This document shows positions 1-5,610 of a DNA stretch of 6,227 nt, one piece after another (position 1 is the stretch's first letter; each line of letters opens with the position of its first letter). Made by a program: the position numbers and the translations under genes. Source of the stretch: Myxococcales bacterium (GTDB lineage: Bacteria > Myxococcota > Myxococcia > Myxococcales > Myxococcaceae); contig PMBV01000266.1 in NCBI GenBank assembly GCA_003153055.1, positions 1 through 6,227 on the forward strand. The letters are read 5' to 3'. Below the pieces are notes generated by a model. It was not told where the DNA came from. It saw nothing but the letters and a program-made list of their open reading frames with translations, and did no database searches.

Positions 1-560
1 GCACGGCCGTCGCCACCGGCAGTCTGACCGCGAACACGGTATTTGCCCTCACAGTGACGAATGCAAATGGAAAACGGGCGATCGGCGCGATCGTGGTCCG
101 CGTCCAACCTGCGCACGTGGTCGACCCCATTCTCGCGCAGCTTGGAACAACCGAGAATGCGCTCAACCGCTACGCGCTCAACTTCCAAATCTTCCATCTC
201 CTCGACGGAATCAACGACGGTCGCAAGCAGTGCGCTGACGGCCGCGCGACGATGGCCGAACTGCCTGATGTGACCGCACCCAAGGCGCGGTTGGAACAGC
301 TCTGTGCCGCAATGGAGGGGCACTATGAATCGCTGACCACCCTGGGCGTGGGGAACGCGGCACTGGTCGCCGAGTACATCGAGATCGACAAGCCTGCGTT
401 CAGCGCCGTGTGCGAGGCCATTCCCAATCCGGCCCCTGTCTGCGAGCAGCTGGCGACACTGGCCGCGCTCAAGACGCCGGACTACGAGGCTATGGACGAC
501 GCACAACTGAAGGCCGTCGAGTACGCCTGGTCGGACGGGCTCGAGGCCGCCCAACAGTGA
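1..560 (+). CDS. C-terminal part of an Ig-like-domain, probably exported protein (5' end outside window)
   Basis: The frame is open from the left edge (first whole codon at position 3) to a TGA at 558-560, giving 185 residues. The GTG at 54 is internal, because the codons before it continue the same fold. The first ~35 residues contain 'SLTANTVFALTVTNANG' followed by alternating hydrophobic residues (IGAIVVRVQP). This is the typical last strands of a bacterial Ig-like or cell-surface beta-sandwich repeat, so more such domains probably lie upstream. The remaining ~145 residues look mainly helical and carry four cysteines in the contexts QCADG, LCAAM, VCEAI and VCEQL, which could form two disulfides if exported. 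I do not recognise this tail as a named family. The gene lies 119 bp upstream of another secreted-protein gene on the same strand. The reading frame after the stop also looks weakly coding (see findings). The existence of the gene is secure; the surface location is inferred. Confidence 0.8.
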   Translation, partial: TAVATGSLTANTVFALTVTNANGKRAIGAIVVRVQPAHVVDPILAQLGTTENALNRYALNFQIFHLLDGINDGRKQCADGRATMAELPDVTAPKARLEQLCAAMEGHYESLTTLGVGNAALVAEYIEIDKPAFSAVCEAIPNPAPVCEQLATLAALKTPDYEAMDDAQLKAVEYAWSDGLEAAQQ

Positions 561-679
561 CCACCTGCTCACGAGACTGCCATCGCCGACGACTTCGGCG
601 ACGAGGATTTCCGAGGCTGGTACGATGCGCCGAATTCGCTCGTCCAGGGGGCTCGGGACGAGTGCTCAAGGGAGGACCA

Positions 680-2269
680 ATGCGCTCCATCGGACTCGTT
701 GCACTCTTGCTCCCCGCCCTGGCCGCAGCGCAGGTACCAGCGAAGCTGGCATACCAAGGCCGGCTCCTGAGGACCGACGGGACGCCGGAGGAGGGGATCG
801 TCAAGATGACCTTCGCCATCTTCGCCGAGGCCGCCGGCGGAACGGCCCTGTGGACCGAGGAGCTGAACCTCGCGCTGACCAGCGGCTACTACGCAACCAC
901 CCTGGGCGACCTGACGGCGTTTCCAGCCAAGCTCTTCGATGGCACCGAGCGTTTCCTCGAGGTGGCCCTCCCGAGTGGTCCCTTGTCGCCCCGCCAGCGG
1001 ACGACCTCGGTGCCGTATGCGTTGATGGCCACCGAGCTGAAGGGTGGAGTGGTCGACGCGAGCTCGGTCAAGGTGAACGGAAAGGACATCATCGACTCCA
1101 CTGGGAAGTGGGTGGGCGCCAAGGCACCCGGCGGCGTCGTAGCGCTCGATCTCAGGTTCGACGAGGCCACTGGCACCACCTTCGCCGACAGCTCGGGGTA
1201 CGGCAACACGGCGGTCGCCCCGGTGGGCGGTCTCGCGATTGGCTCCACGGGACACTCGGGGAAGGCCATCAACTTCTCGGGCGGAGTGGTCAACATCGCG
1301 GCACCAAACTCCGTCCCCGACTCCGCACAGGTCTGGGTCGAGGCGTGGGTGCAGCCCCAGCTTCCGGTCAACGTGACGCGGAACATTTTGACGAAAGTTG
1401 GCGCCTACGCCCTGAAACAGGTCAACCAGAACTTGTCGTTCAAGGTGTTCGGTGCCGCGGATCCCGCGACCGCCTGCACGGCGACCTCGAGCGGTAACAT
1501 GATCATTCCCGGAACCTGGGCCCACGTCGCGGCCTGGTATGACGGGATGCAGGTGACCGTGGCGATCAACGGCGTCGTTCGCGGAATCGCGAGCTGCCCG
1601 AATGGCGCCGTCGTCGCGGCCCCTGACGGCGCGTTCACCGTCGGCGGGCTCCTCAACGGCACGACGGTGACTCAACCCTACGCAGGGTTGATCGACGACG
1701 TGCGCGTGCGAACGGTGGCCGCGCGGAACTACTCCCGGGAACGCGCCTACTTCACGCAGTGGGGCACCTCGACCTGCACTGGACCGGGCGCCGAGACCCT
1801 CAACGCTGGGTTCAGCTTTGCCAACCACAACGCACATCCCGGTAACGGCGTGCCAGTCTGCTTGATGAAGGGTGACCCCTCCGGCGTCGTCGCCAGCTAC
1901 GGTGGCGACATTCTCTACGGCGTGAGCGTGCAGGGGGGCGCCATTCACCAGGGTGCCATCGTGGACAACACCAAGCTCGCCTGCTCGCAGTGCGCGATCC
2001 CCGGCATGAACTCCTGCTTCGAGCTCGATGGGAGCGCCACCTGTCCCAACGACTACACCGCGATGTACACCGGCTACCTCTACGGCGGCCATTACACCGA
2101 CGGCCGCATGGGGCGCGTCTGCGTCGACTCGGTCAATTACGATGCCTCGACGGCGAACGCCGGCACGAACAACGGCTCCAACCTCTATCCGAGCGGCACC
2201 TGGTCCACCCTTGGAACCGGTGTCACGGTGACCAGGTACATCAGATGCGCTATCTGCTGCACCAATTGA
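680..2269 (+). CDS. Secreted multidomain protein: signal peptide, YQGRL-type N-terminal module, LamG domain, short-chain-collagen-like C-terminal domain
   Basis: 529 residues from ATG 680. This start is chosen because AAGGGAGG at 668-675 is a good ribosome site and because a signal peptide follows at once (residues 1-17, cleavage likely after LAAA, before QVPAK). The frame is open further upstream, but that part is Arg-rich and not protein-like. Residues ~21-118 ('LAYQGRLL', 'ALWTE', 'LSPRQRTTSVPYALMA') are the N-terminal module common in bacterial secreted and fibre-like proteins. Residues ~150-350 form a LamG/concanavalin A-like domain ('LRFDEATGTTFADSSGYGN', 'WAHVAAWYDG', 'GLIDDVRV') with C266 and C306 as a likely disulfide. 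Residues ~359-529 hold ten cysteines (366, 394, 435, 438, 446, 455, 481, 523, 526, 527). They follow the order of motifs known from spongin short-chain collagen C-terminal domains: WGxxxC, VCL, CxxC, CPxxYTxxYxGYL, CVD, AN-x-NG-x-LY, and a terminal CxxC. No Gly-X-Y collagen repeat is present. The likely role is surface binding or assembly; the ligand is unknown. Confidence 0.9.
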   Translation: MRSIGLVALLLPALAAAQVPAKLAYQGRLLRTDGTPEEGIVKMTFAIFAEAAGGTALWTEELNLALTSGYYATTLGDLTAFPAKLFDGTERFLEVALPSGPLSPRQRTTSVPYALMATELKGGVVDASSVKVNGKDIIDSTGKWVGAKAPGGVVALDLRFDEATGTTFADSSGYGNTAVAPVGGLAIGSTGHSGKAINFSGGVVNIAAPNSVPDSAQVWVEAWVQPQLPVNVTRNILTKVGAYALKQVNQNLSFKVFGAADPATACTATSSGNMIIPGTWAHVAAWYDGMQVTVAINGVVRGIASCPNGAVVAAPDGAFTVGGLLNGTTVTQPYAGLIDDVRVRTVAARNYSRERAYFTQWGTSTCTGPGAETLNAGFSFANHNAHPGNGVPVCLMKGDPSGVVASYGGDILYGVSVQGGAIHQGAIVDNTKLACSQCAIPGMNSCFELDGSATCPNDYTAMYTGYLYGGHYTDGRMGRVCVDSVNYDASTANAGTNNGSNLYPSGTWSTLGTGVTVTRYIRCAICCTN

Positions 2270-2278
2270 ACGAACAGG

Positions 2279-2309
2279 GGCCGTGAGACGGGTAGCGGTA
2301 GTGACGGCC
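2279..2309 (+). terminator. Possible hairpin after the secreted-protein gene
   Basis: GGCCGT at 2279-2284 is the reverse complement of ACGGCC at 2304-2309, giving a 6-bp GC stem with a 19-nt loop. It begins ten bases after the stop of the plus-strand gene, between two convergent genes. There is no T-run after it and the loop is long, so this is a weak candidate. Confidence 0.25.
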
Positions 2310-2318
2310 GCACCAAGC

Positions 2319-2339
2319 GCGGTTGTGTCCCGACACCGC
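2319..2339 (-). terminator. Possible hairpin after the Roadblock operon
   Basis: This short dyad can pair GCGG (2319-2322) with CCGC (2336-2339), or GTGTC (2325-2329) with GACAC (2332-2336). It lies 14 bases beyond the minus-strand stop at 2353 in the convergent spacer. No T-tract is seen in either direction, so an intrinsic terminator is possible but unproven. Confidence 0.22.
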
Positions 2340-2352
2340 CATCTGCAGACGC

Positions 2353-2661
2353 CTACTTGAGGAGCTTGAGGAAACTGAGCACGTCCCGGAGGATGCCGAT
2401 GACAACGAAGACGAACACGGCCCCTCCAAGGAAGACGCCAAAAACGAGGAGGTTGAGGTACTCGGGAGGAATGGCGAACCAGAGCGCGAGGGGCGAGGCC
2501 AGGTAGGCGAAGAAGAAGACGCCGATGAGGACCGTGAGGAGCGTCCACTTCTCACCAACCTCGCCGCCGACGATGGACCGCTTGAGCCGGGTGGCCAAGT
2601 AGACGTTCGCGCCCATGGTGAAGATCGCGAACGCAGCCAGTCCATAGGCAAAGTACATCAT
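2353..2661 (-). CDS. Small three-helix integral membrane protein, last gene of the Roadblock operon
   Basis: 102 residues, beginning Met-Met. Three hydrophobic segments are visible at roughly residues 3-23, 38-62 ('LLTVLIGVFFFAYLASPLAL') and 68-90 ('LLVFGVFLGGAVFVFVVIGI'). A short basic loop (RLKR) follows the first, and an amphipathic tail (LRDVLSFLKLLK) ends the protein. I do not recognise a named family. The arrangement recalls the membrane portion of sensor proteins without any signalling domain, but that is only a resemblance. The start ATG overlaps the TGA of the upstream Roadblock gene by four bases (ATGA, 2658-2661), which implies translational coupling and a shared role. It could anchor or localise the Roadblock proteins at the inner membrane. 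This is inferred purely from operon position. Confidence 0.85.
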   Translation of the reverse strand: MMYFAYGLAAFAIFTMGANVYLATRLKRSIVGGEVGEKWTLLTVLIGVFFFAYLASPLALWFAIPPEYLNLLVFGVFLGGAVFVFVVIGILRDVLSFLKLLK

Positions 2662-3275
2662 TTCGTTCCACCCTTCTCGAAGACGGCGCGCAGCTTCTGG
2701 GCGAGCTCGTCGGCCTTCTTCCGGCTGACGAAGAGCCGCGTCATCTTCTCGACCTCACCGGCCGCCTCGGCGAGCCCCCCGATGGAGCTCGCGCGGGCCA
2801 GCAGCTCCACTGCCTGAGGGGCGTACTGACCGAGCCCGGCTTCGGCGACGGCGACGAGGCGCCCGCGGAGCACCTCGGTCGGATCAGGCGTCGGGGCGGA
2901 CGCGCGGACTGGCGCCGCCGTCGGGGGCACCGAGGGCCGCACGCCGTCGCGCTGGAGGCGCCGGAGTCCCTGGGTCAACGAGAGGTTGAGGAGCTGGGCG
3001 TTGACCTGCGGCGTACACAGTACGAGGAGCCAGCCACCGGGGAGCGGCCGCACCACCACCCGGCCCTCGTTGAACCGCAGGTCGAGACAGGCGGCCGGGC
3101 CCTTCAGCCACTCCTCGAGATAGGCGTCCTGAGCCAGGGAGGAAGCCACCTGCGCGACAGTCGTCTGCTCGAACACCGCCGGGAACCGGGAGGCCTCGAC
3201 CAACCCCTCGCGACCGTAGATGACCGTGCCGACCACGCCGGGGATCTGCCCGAGCTGCTGGAGCACCGCGTCCAC
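2658..3275 (-). CDS. Roadblock/LC7-domain protein with helical C-terminal extension
   Basis: 205 residues from a GTG start, two bases after the stop (TAG, 3280-3278) of the upstream gene, with GCGAGG as a ribosome site just inside that gene's end. Residues 1-~107 fit a Roadblock/LC7 domain: helix 'VLQQLGQIPGV', then strand 'VGTVIYGREGLVEAS', a middle helix, strands 'CLDLRFNEGRVVVRPLPGGWLLVLCT', and a last helix 'LNLSLTQGLRRLQ'. A Pro/Ala-rich linker follows at ~108-131, then a charged helical region at ~132-205 ('VEKMTRLFVSRKKADELAQKLRAVF') that could be a binding or oligomerisation module. Roadblock proteins such as bacterial MglB dimerise and regulate Ras-like GTPases. No GTPase gene is in the window, so the partner would be encoded elsewhere. 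The downstream membrane gene overlaps by 4 bp. The domain call is confident; the biological process is unknown. Confidence 0.87.
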   Translation of the reverse strand: MDAVLQQLGQIPGVVGTVIYGREGLVEASRFPAVFEQTTVAQVASSLAQDAYLEEWLKGPAACLDLRFNEGRVVVRPLPGGWLLVLCTPQVNAQLLNLSLTQGLRRLQRDGVRPSVPPTAAPVRASAPTPDPTEVLRGRLVAVAEAGLGQYAPQAVELLARASSIGGLAEAAGEVEKMTRLFVSRKKADELAQKLRAVFEKGGTK

Positions 3276-3277
3276 GA

Positions 3278-4009
3278 CTACCTCGCCGCCGGACGGGTGA
3301 AGAAGGCGCGAATGCGGGCTTCGACGTCCTCGATGGCGGTGGAGGCACCCACCGTCACGCAGAGGAAGTGCCCTTGCGACTGGAAGAGCAACAACGGCTC
3401 GGTCTCGGAGCGCAGCGAGATGGAGGTGAGCTCACCCAATCCGAAGGCGGCACTCACCGCGGCCGCGTGGGTCATCACGAGGTAGAGGCCTCGGGCGGCC
3501 AGCGCCTCGGCCTGGGGACTGGCGTCTCCGATGGGAACGCCGTCGCGGCCAAAGCGGACGACCTCCTCGACCCCGGCGATGCCCCGCACCCGATCCACGA
3601 AGCTGCCCCCTGCTGACGGAGCAGACCGGGCCGACGGAGCCGACGGGAGCGGGGGTGCGGGTGGGCGCACCCGGTGGCGGCTCTCGTCGAGGAACTGGTG
3701 CGCCTCGAGCAGCAAAAGGCTCACGTTCTTCTCGATGCTGCGCTCGATTGTAGTGGTGTTCGGGTGCAGCTGAAACGAGCCCTCGGGCCAGCCCACGATG
3801 GCGTAGACGGCCGACTCGCCCACCGCGTCGGGAGTCGCGGCGTGAACGATGGCCCCGTCCAAGAAGTAGAGGCGCCCGACGTTCCCGTTGGATGAAACGG
3901 TGATGAGCCCCGAAAACCGGTTGCCCGCCTGCAGCTGGATGACATCGACCAGCGGCAGGCTCGAGACGGCGCCCTGAAAGCCGCGTGGGAAGGGGGGACT
4001 CTCCAGCAT
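3278..4009 (-). CDS. DUF4388 (PatA-N-like) plus C-terminal Roadblock-like domain protein
   Basis: 243 residues from ATG 4009. Residues ~11-110 match the DUF4388 pattern: 'FQGAVSSLPLVDVIQLQ', 'RFSGLITVSS', 'GRLYFLDGAIVHA', 'GESAVYAIVGWPEGSF', then 'LLLLEAHQFLDE'. A Pro/Ala/Ser-rich linker (~112-135) leads to a second alpha/beta domain (~136-240: 'FVDRVRGIAGVEEVVRFGRDGVPI', 'LLLFQSQGHFLCVTV', 'DVEARIRAFF'), which reads as a degenerate Roadblock/LC7 fold. DUF4388 occurs in signalling proteins, including PatA-type response regulators and many myxobacterial proteins; its biochemical role is not settled. An in-frame extension to TTG 4276 exists, but I reject it. The DUF4388 domain starts immediately after Met 4009, the DNA just upstream is AT-rich with poor codon bias, and promoter-like hexamers lie there. 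First gene of a three-gene operon; the next gene, also Roadblock, starts two bases after its stop. Confidence 0.87.
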   Translation of the reverse strand: MLESPPFPRGFQGAVSSLPLVDVIQLQAGNRFSGLITVSSNGNVGRLYFLDGAIVHAATPDAVGESAVYAIVGWPEGSFQLHPNTTTIERSIEKNVSLLLLEAHQFLDESRHRVRPPAPPLPSAPSARSAPSAGGSFVDRVRGIAGVEEVVRFGRDGVPIGDASPQAEALAARGLYLVMTHAAAVSAAFGLGELTSISLRSETEPLLLFQSQGHFLCVTVGASTAIEDVEARIRAFFTRPAAR

Positions 4010-4016
4010 CCCTGCG

Positions 4017-4044
4017 AATGTATGCCAAGCGTAAAACCAATCAA
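4017..4044 (-). promoter_or_regulatory. Putative sigma-70-type promoter for the Roadblock operon, near-leaderless
   Basis: On the minus strand, TTGATT (4044-4039) and TACATT (4022-4017) are separated by 16 bases; each matches the -35/-10 consensus at four of six positions. Seven bases (CGCAGGG) separate TACATT from ATG 4009, so transcription would begin at or next to the start codon. The only Shine-Dalgarno-like bases (AGGG) abut the ATG. The stretch is clearly more AT-rich than its surroundings, which supports a promoter rather than coding DNA. Confidence 0.4.
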
Positions 4045-4202
4045 GCGGATGGCCACGTCGAGGACGAAGCGAGGCTCTTGCCCAATTGGTGGCCAGATGC
4101 GCCCGTAATGGATACCCTGACGCGCGAGGAAGACGACGCAACCAGCCTAAGGCCTTGGGCGTCGCGGCGAGGCCGGCAAGGGCATCCGCGAGCGTGGGGT
4201 GA

Positions 4203-4391
4203 ATCGCCTCGGGGCTCATGGCCGGCGGGCTGGGCGGCGTCTTCGGCGTCTCGCTGAGGCTCAGCGACTCGTTCAACGAAGACTGGGTGAAGACGCCGTT
4301 CTACGACAGCGAGCTCATCTCCCAGACCGTCAGCGCGCTCTGCTTTGCTGGGCTGTGGTTCGCGTCGGTGCGCCGAGAGCGCTCGGCTTGA
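4203..4391 (+). pseudogene. Remnant (or very small gene) encoding a two-helix membrane protein C-terminus
   Basis: The plus frame from 4203 to TGA 4389-4391 reads 'IASGLMAGGLGGVFGVSLRL', then a polar loop ('SDSFNEDWVKTPFYDSEL'), then 'ISQTVSALCFAGLWFASV' and a basic end (RRERSA). This is a convincing hydrophobic-loop-hydrophobic pattern with almost all third positions G or C. An in-frame TGA at 4200-4202 blocks the frame. From ATG 4218 it could be an intact 57-residue protein, but that cuts the first helix short. A second open piece starting at ATG 4108 in another frame (MDTLTREEDDATS) shows coding-like third positions up to about 4144. Together these suggest a small gene of ~90 codons broken by a frameshift and a stop. 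The family is not recognised. The opposite strand is also open here, and the codon third positions coincide between the two readings, so base bias alone does not settle the strand. Confidence 0.5.
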
Positions 4392-4424
4392 TGCGGTCAG
4401 AAGCCTGGCCTCGGCGCTCCCGCT

Positions 4425-4898
4425 TCAGGACCCCGATCGGAGGGAAACGGGCGCTCCGGCCGACCGTCGCGACCGTGCGAGCTTGACGCCGTCGGCAAGG
4501 TTGAGGCCGATGAGCACCAGGTTGACGAGACCCGCGACGAGCTCCAAGCCCTGGACGATGAGGAATGGCCGGTCGAGCCGGCCCTGCTGAGCCCAGGCGT
4601 TGAGCGTCAGCGCGCACGGCACCAGCACGCACAGGCCGTTGCCCGCGATCCACTTCATGCGGGCGAGCTTCGCAGCGGCAAGGCCGGTCGGGTGGGCCCC
4701 GGCGAGCTTCCGCCCGGTCAAGCCGGTGAGCGCCAGCAAGGGGACCAGAACCAAGAGGCCGGGCCACACGATGAGCCCCTTTGCCTGAGCGATGGCGTCG
4801 TGAGCACCAGAGGCCTCGACCGCCAGGGTGGAAGAGAAGAAGAGGAGAATGGTCAGCCCGCCGAGCAGGCCGGCAGCAGCGTGGAGGTTCTTGGTCAT
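4425..4898 (-). CDS. Conserved-type four-helix inner-membrane protein, divergent from marR-type gene
   Basis: 157 residues from ATG 4898, preceded by CGGAG seven bases upstream; the frame is open further (to TTG 4982), but that part runs through the operator palindrome. Four hydrophobic segments are visible: ~8-27 ('AAGLLGGLTILLFFSSTLAV'), ~42-61 ('LIVWPGLLVLVPLLALTGL'), ~83-100 ('WIAGNGLCVLVPCALTLN') and ~112-134 ('FLIVQGLELVAGLVNLVLIG'). The pattern of a first helix followed by 'HDAIAQAKGLIVW', then 'AGNGLCVLVP', 'QGLELVAGLVNL' and 'LNLADGVKL' resembles an uncharacterised proteobacterial membrane family I know only as hypothetical proteins. It has no transporter or enzyme motif. It shares its control region with the divergent MarR gene, so it is probably that regulator's target. 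A role in response to a small toxic or phenolic compound would fit MarR biology but is inference. Confidence 0.85.
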   Translation of the reverse strand: MTKNLHAAAGLLGGLTILLFFSSTLAVEASGAHDAIAQAKGLIVWPGLLVLVPLLALTGLTGRKLAGAHPTGLAAAKLARMKWIAGNGLCVLVPCALTLNAWAQQGRLDRPFLIVQGLELVAGLVNLVLIGLNLADGVKLARSRRSAGAPVSLRSGS

Positions 4899-4943
4899 GG
4901 CGTGGCTCCGTGAGGGGTTCCTCGCAAGCGTGACGCTCATTGC

Positions 4944-4982
4944 TTGCATACAAACAGTATCGAACGTATTGTTCGTATGCAA
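4944..4982. promoter_or_regulatory. 39-bp palindromic operator with overlapping divergent promoters
   Basis: TTGCATACAAACA (4944-4956) and TGTTCGTATGCAA (4970-4982) are inverted repeats matching at 12 of 13 positions around a 13-bp centre. Smaller dyads lie inside: ATAC-N5-GTAT (4948-4960) and CGAAC-N5-GTTCG (4961-4975). Each arm also supplies a promoter-like pair. On plus, TTGCAT (4944-4949) is followed after 17 bp by TATTGT (4967-4972). On minus, TTGCAT (4982-4977) is followed after 17 bp by TACTGT (4959-4954). The site sits between a MarR-family gene and a divergent membrane-protein gene and is AT-rich against a GC-rich background. It is the expected position for an autoregulatory MarR operator, where bound protein would block both promoters. 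The dyad is certain; its use is inferred. Confidence 0.75.
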
Positions 4983-4985
4983 ACT

Positions 4986-5477
4986 ATGCCAAACGTTCGG
5001 TCAGGGCCGGTGGGCCGGAGACGGAAGAGCAGAGCAGTCGCCCGATCGCCGGGCTTCGTGCTCGACGCCAGCCTCGGCTTCCTGGTCAACCAGGCGGCGG
5101 TGCGGATGCGGCGGGCGCTCGACGGCGAGCTTCTGCCTCTCGGGGTCACCGCGCCGCAGTGGAGCGTGCTGGCGCGCGTGGCCGAGCAGGAGGGGCTGAG
5201 CCAGGTCGCCCTCGGAACGTCGTCGCTCTTCGATCGCGCGACGATGACCGGCATCATCGCTCGGCTCGAGGCGCGTGGCCTCATCTCACGGCGCGCCCAC
5301 CCCATGGACCCGCGCGCCAAGGCGGTGTTCATGACCGCGGCCGGTCGGGCCCTCTTTGCCCGGCTCCCTCCGCTGGCCGAGCGGGTCAACGCCCGCGCCA
5401 CGCGAGGGCTGAGCCGCGATGAGGTCGAACAACTCGCTCGCCTCCTTCGGGCCCTGGCGGCGAACTTCGACGCCTGA
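4986..5477 (+). CDS. MarR-family winged-helix transcriptional regulator
   Basis: 163 residues from ATG 4986. ATG 4977 is also possible but lies inside the right arm of the operator; the predicted transcript start is near 4979, so the leader would be very short and no Shine-Dalgarno is visible. After a basic N-terminus (GRRRKSRAVAR), residues ~24-56 form the first helices ('LDASLGFLVNQAAVRMRRALDGEL'). The winged helix follows: 'GVTAPQWSVLARVAEQEGLSQVAL', recognition region 'LFDRATMTGIIARLEARGLI' (~81-100), and the wing with the MarR-typical 'RRAHPMDPRAKAVFMTAAG' (~102-120; D108 and R110 are the usual D-x-R). C-terminal dimerisation helices end the protein. It contains no cysteine, so it is not an OhrR-type peroxide sensor; ligand-responsive derepression is more likely. 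Divergent from a membrane-protein gene and probably autoregulated through the shared palindrome. Confidence 0.93.
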   Translation: MPNVRSGPVGRRRKSRAVARSPGFVLDASLGFLVNQAAVRMRRALDGELLPLGVTAPQWSVLARVAEQEGLSQVALGTSSLFDRATMTGIIARLEARGLISRRAHPMDPRAKAVFMTAAGRALFARLPPLAERVNARATRGLSRDEVEQLARLLRALAANFDA

Positions 5478-5518
5478 GGCTCCGCGCGGGCTGCCTTGGC
5501 GCAGGTGAGGAATCGAGC

Positions 5519-5548
5519 GGCGTCGCCTCAGGCTGGGCCAGAGGCGCC
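5519..5548 (+). terminator. GC-rich hairpin downstream of the MarR gene
   Basis: GCCTC (5525-5529) pairs with GAGGC (5541-5545), and GGC (5531-5533) with GCC (5537-5539), across a single A-A mismatch and a TGG loop. An outer GGC/GCC (5519-5521 with 5546-5548) extends it. It starts about 40 bases after the MarR stop. No T-run follows, so it may be a weak or factor-assisted terminator. The core GCCTCAGGC is also the reverse complement of GCCTGAGGC at the MarR stop (5472-5480). Confidence 0.35.
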
Positions 5549-5610
5549 ACAGCGACGAGTTGAATATTCGATGGTCGTCACCGAAATTGCAAGGTACGGT
5601 CCTAGGGAAC

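Noticed and set aside
54..56. GTG at 54 as the start of the first gene
   Set aside because: The codons from 3 to 53 continue the Ig-like domain sequence, so the gene starts outside the window.
410..679. Upstream extension of the secreted-protein frame to 410
   Set aside because: The added 90 residues are Arg-rich and overlap gene 1 in another frame. ATG 680 has a ribosome site and is followed by a signal peptide.
569..2548. A 659-codon open frame on the minus strand opposite the secreted-protein gene
   Set aside because: It is Arg/Gly/His/Val-rich, has no domain, signal or ribosome site, and lies exactly opposite a gene with clear domains; a typical GC-rich shadow frame.
4899..4982. N-terminal extension of the four-helix membrane protein to TTG 4982
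   Set aside because: The extension is encoded by the operator palindrome and promoter; ATG 4898 has a good ribosome site and starts directly before the first helix.
4985..4996. TATGCCAAACGT at 4985-4996 resembles TATGCCAAGCGT at 4021-4032, suggesting MarR also binds the Roadblock operon promoter
   Set aside because: An 11/12 match between two places in 6 kb on both strands is expected by chance many times, and the full inverted repeat is absent at the second site.
5560..5600. Possible promoter for the ATPase gene in the AT-rich stretch around TTGAATATTCG
   Set aside because: No -35/-10 pair at an acceptable spacing matched better than about half of the consensus; only the short palindrome GAATATTC (5562-5569) is clear.
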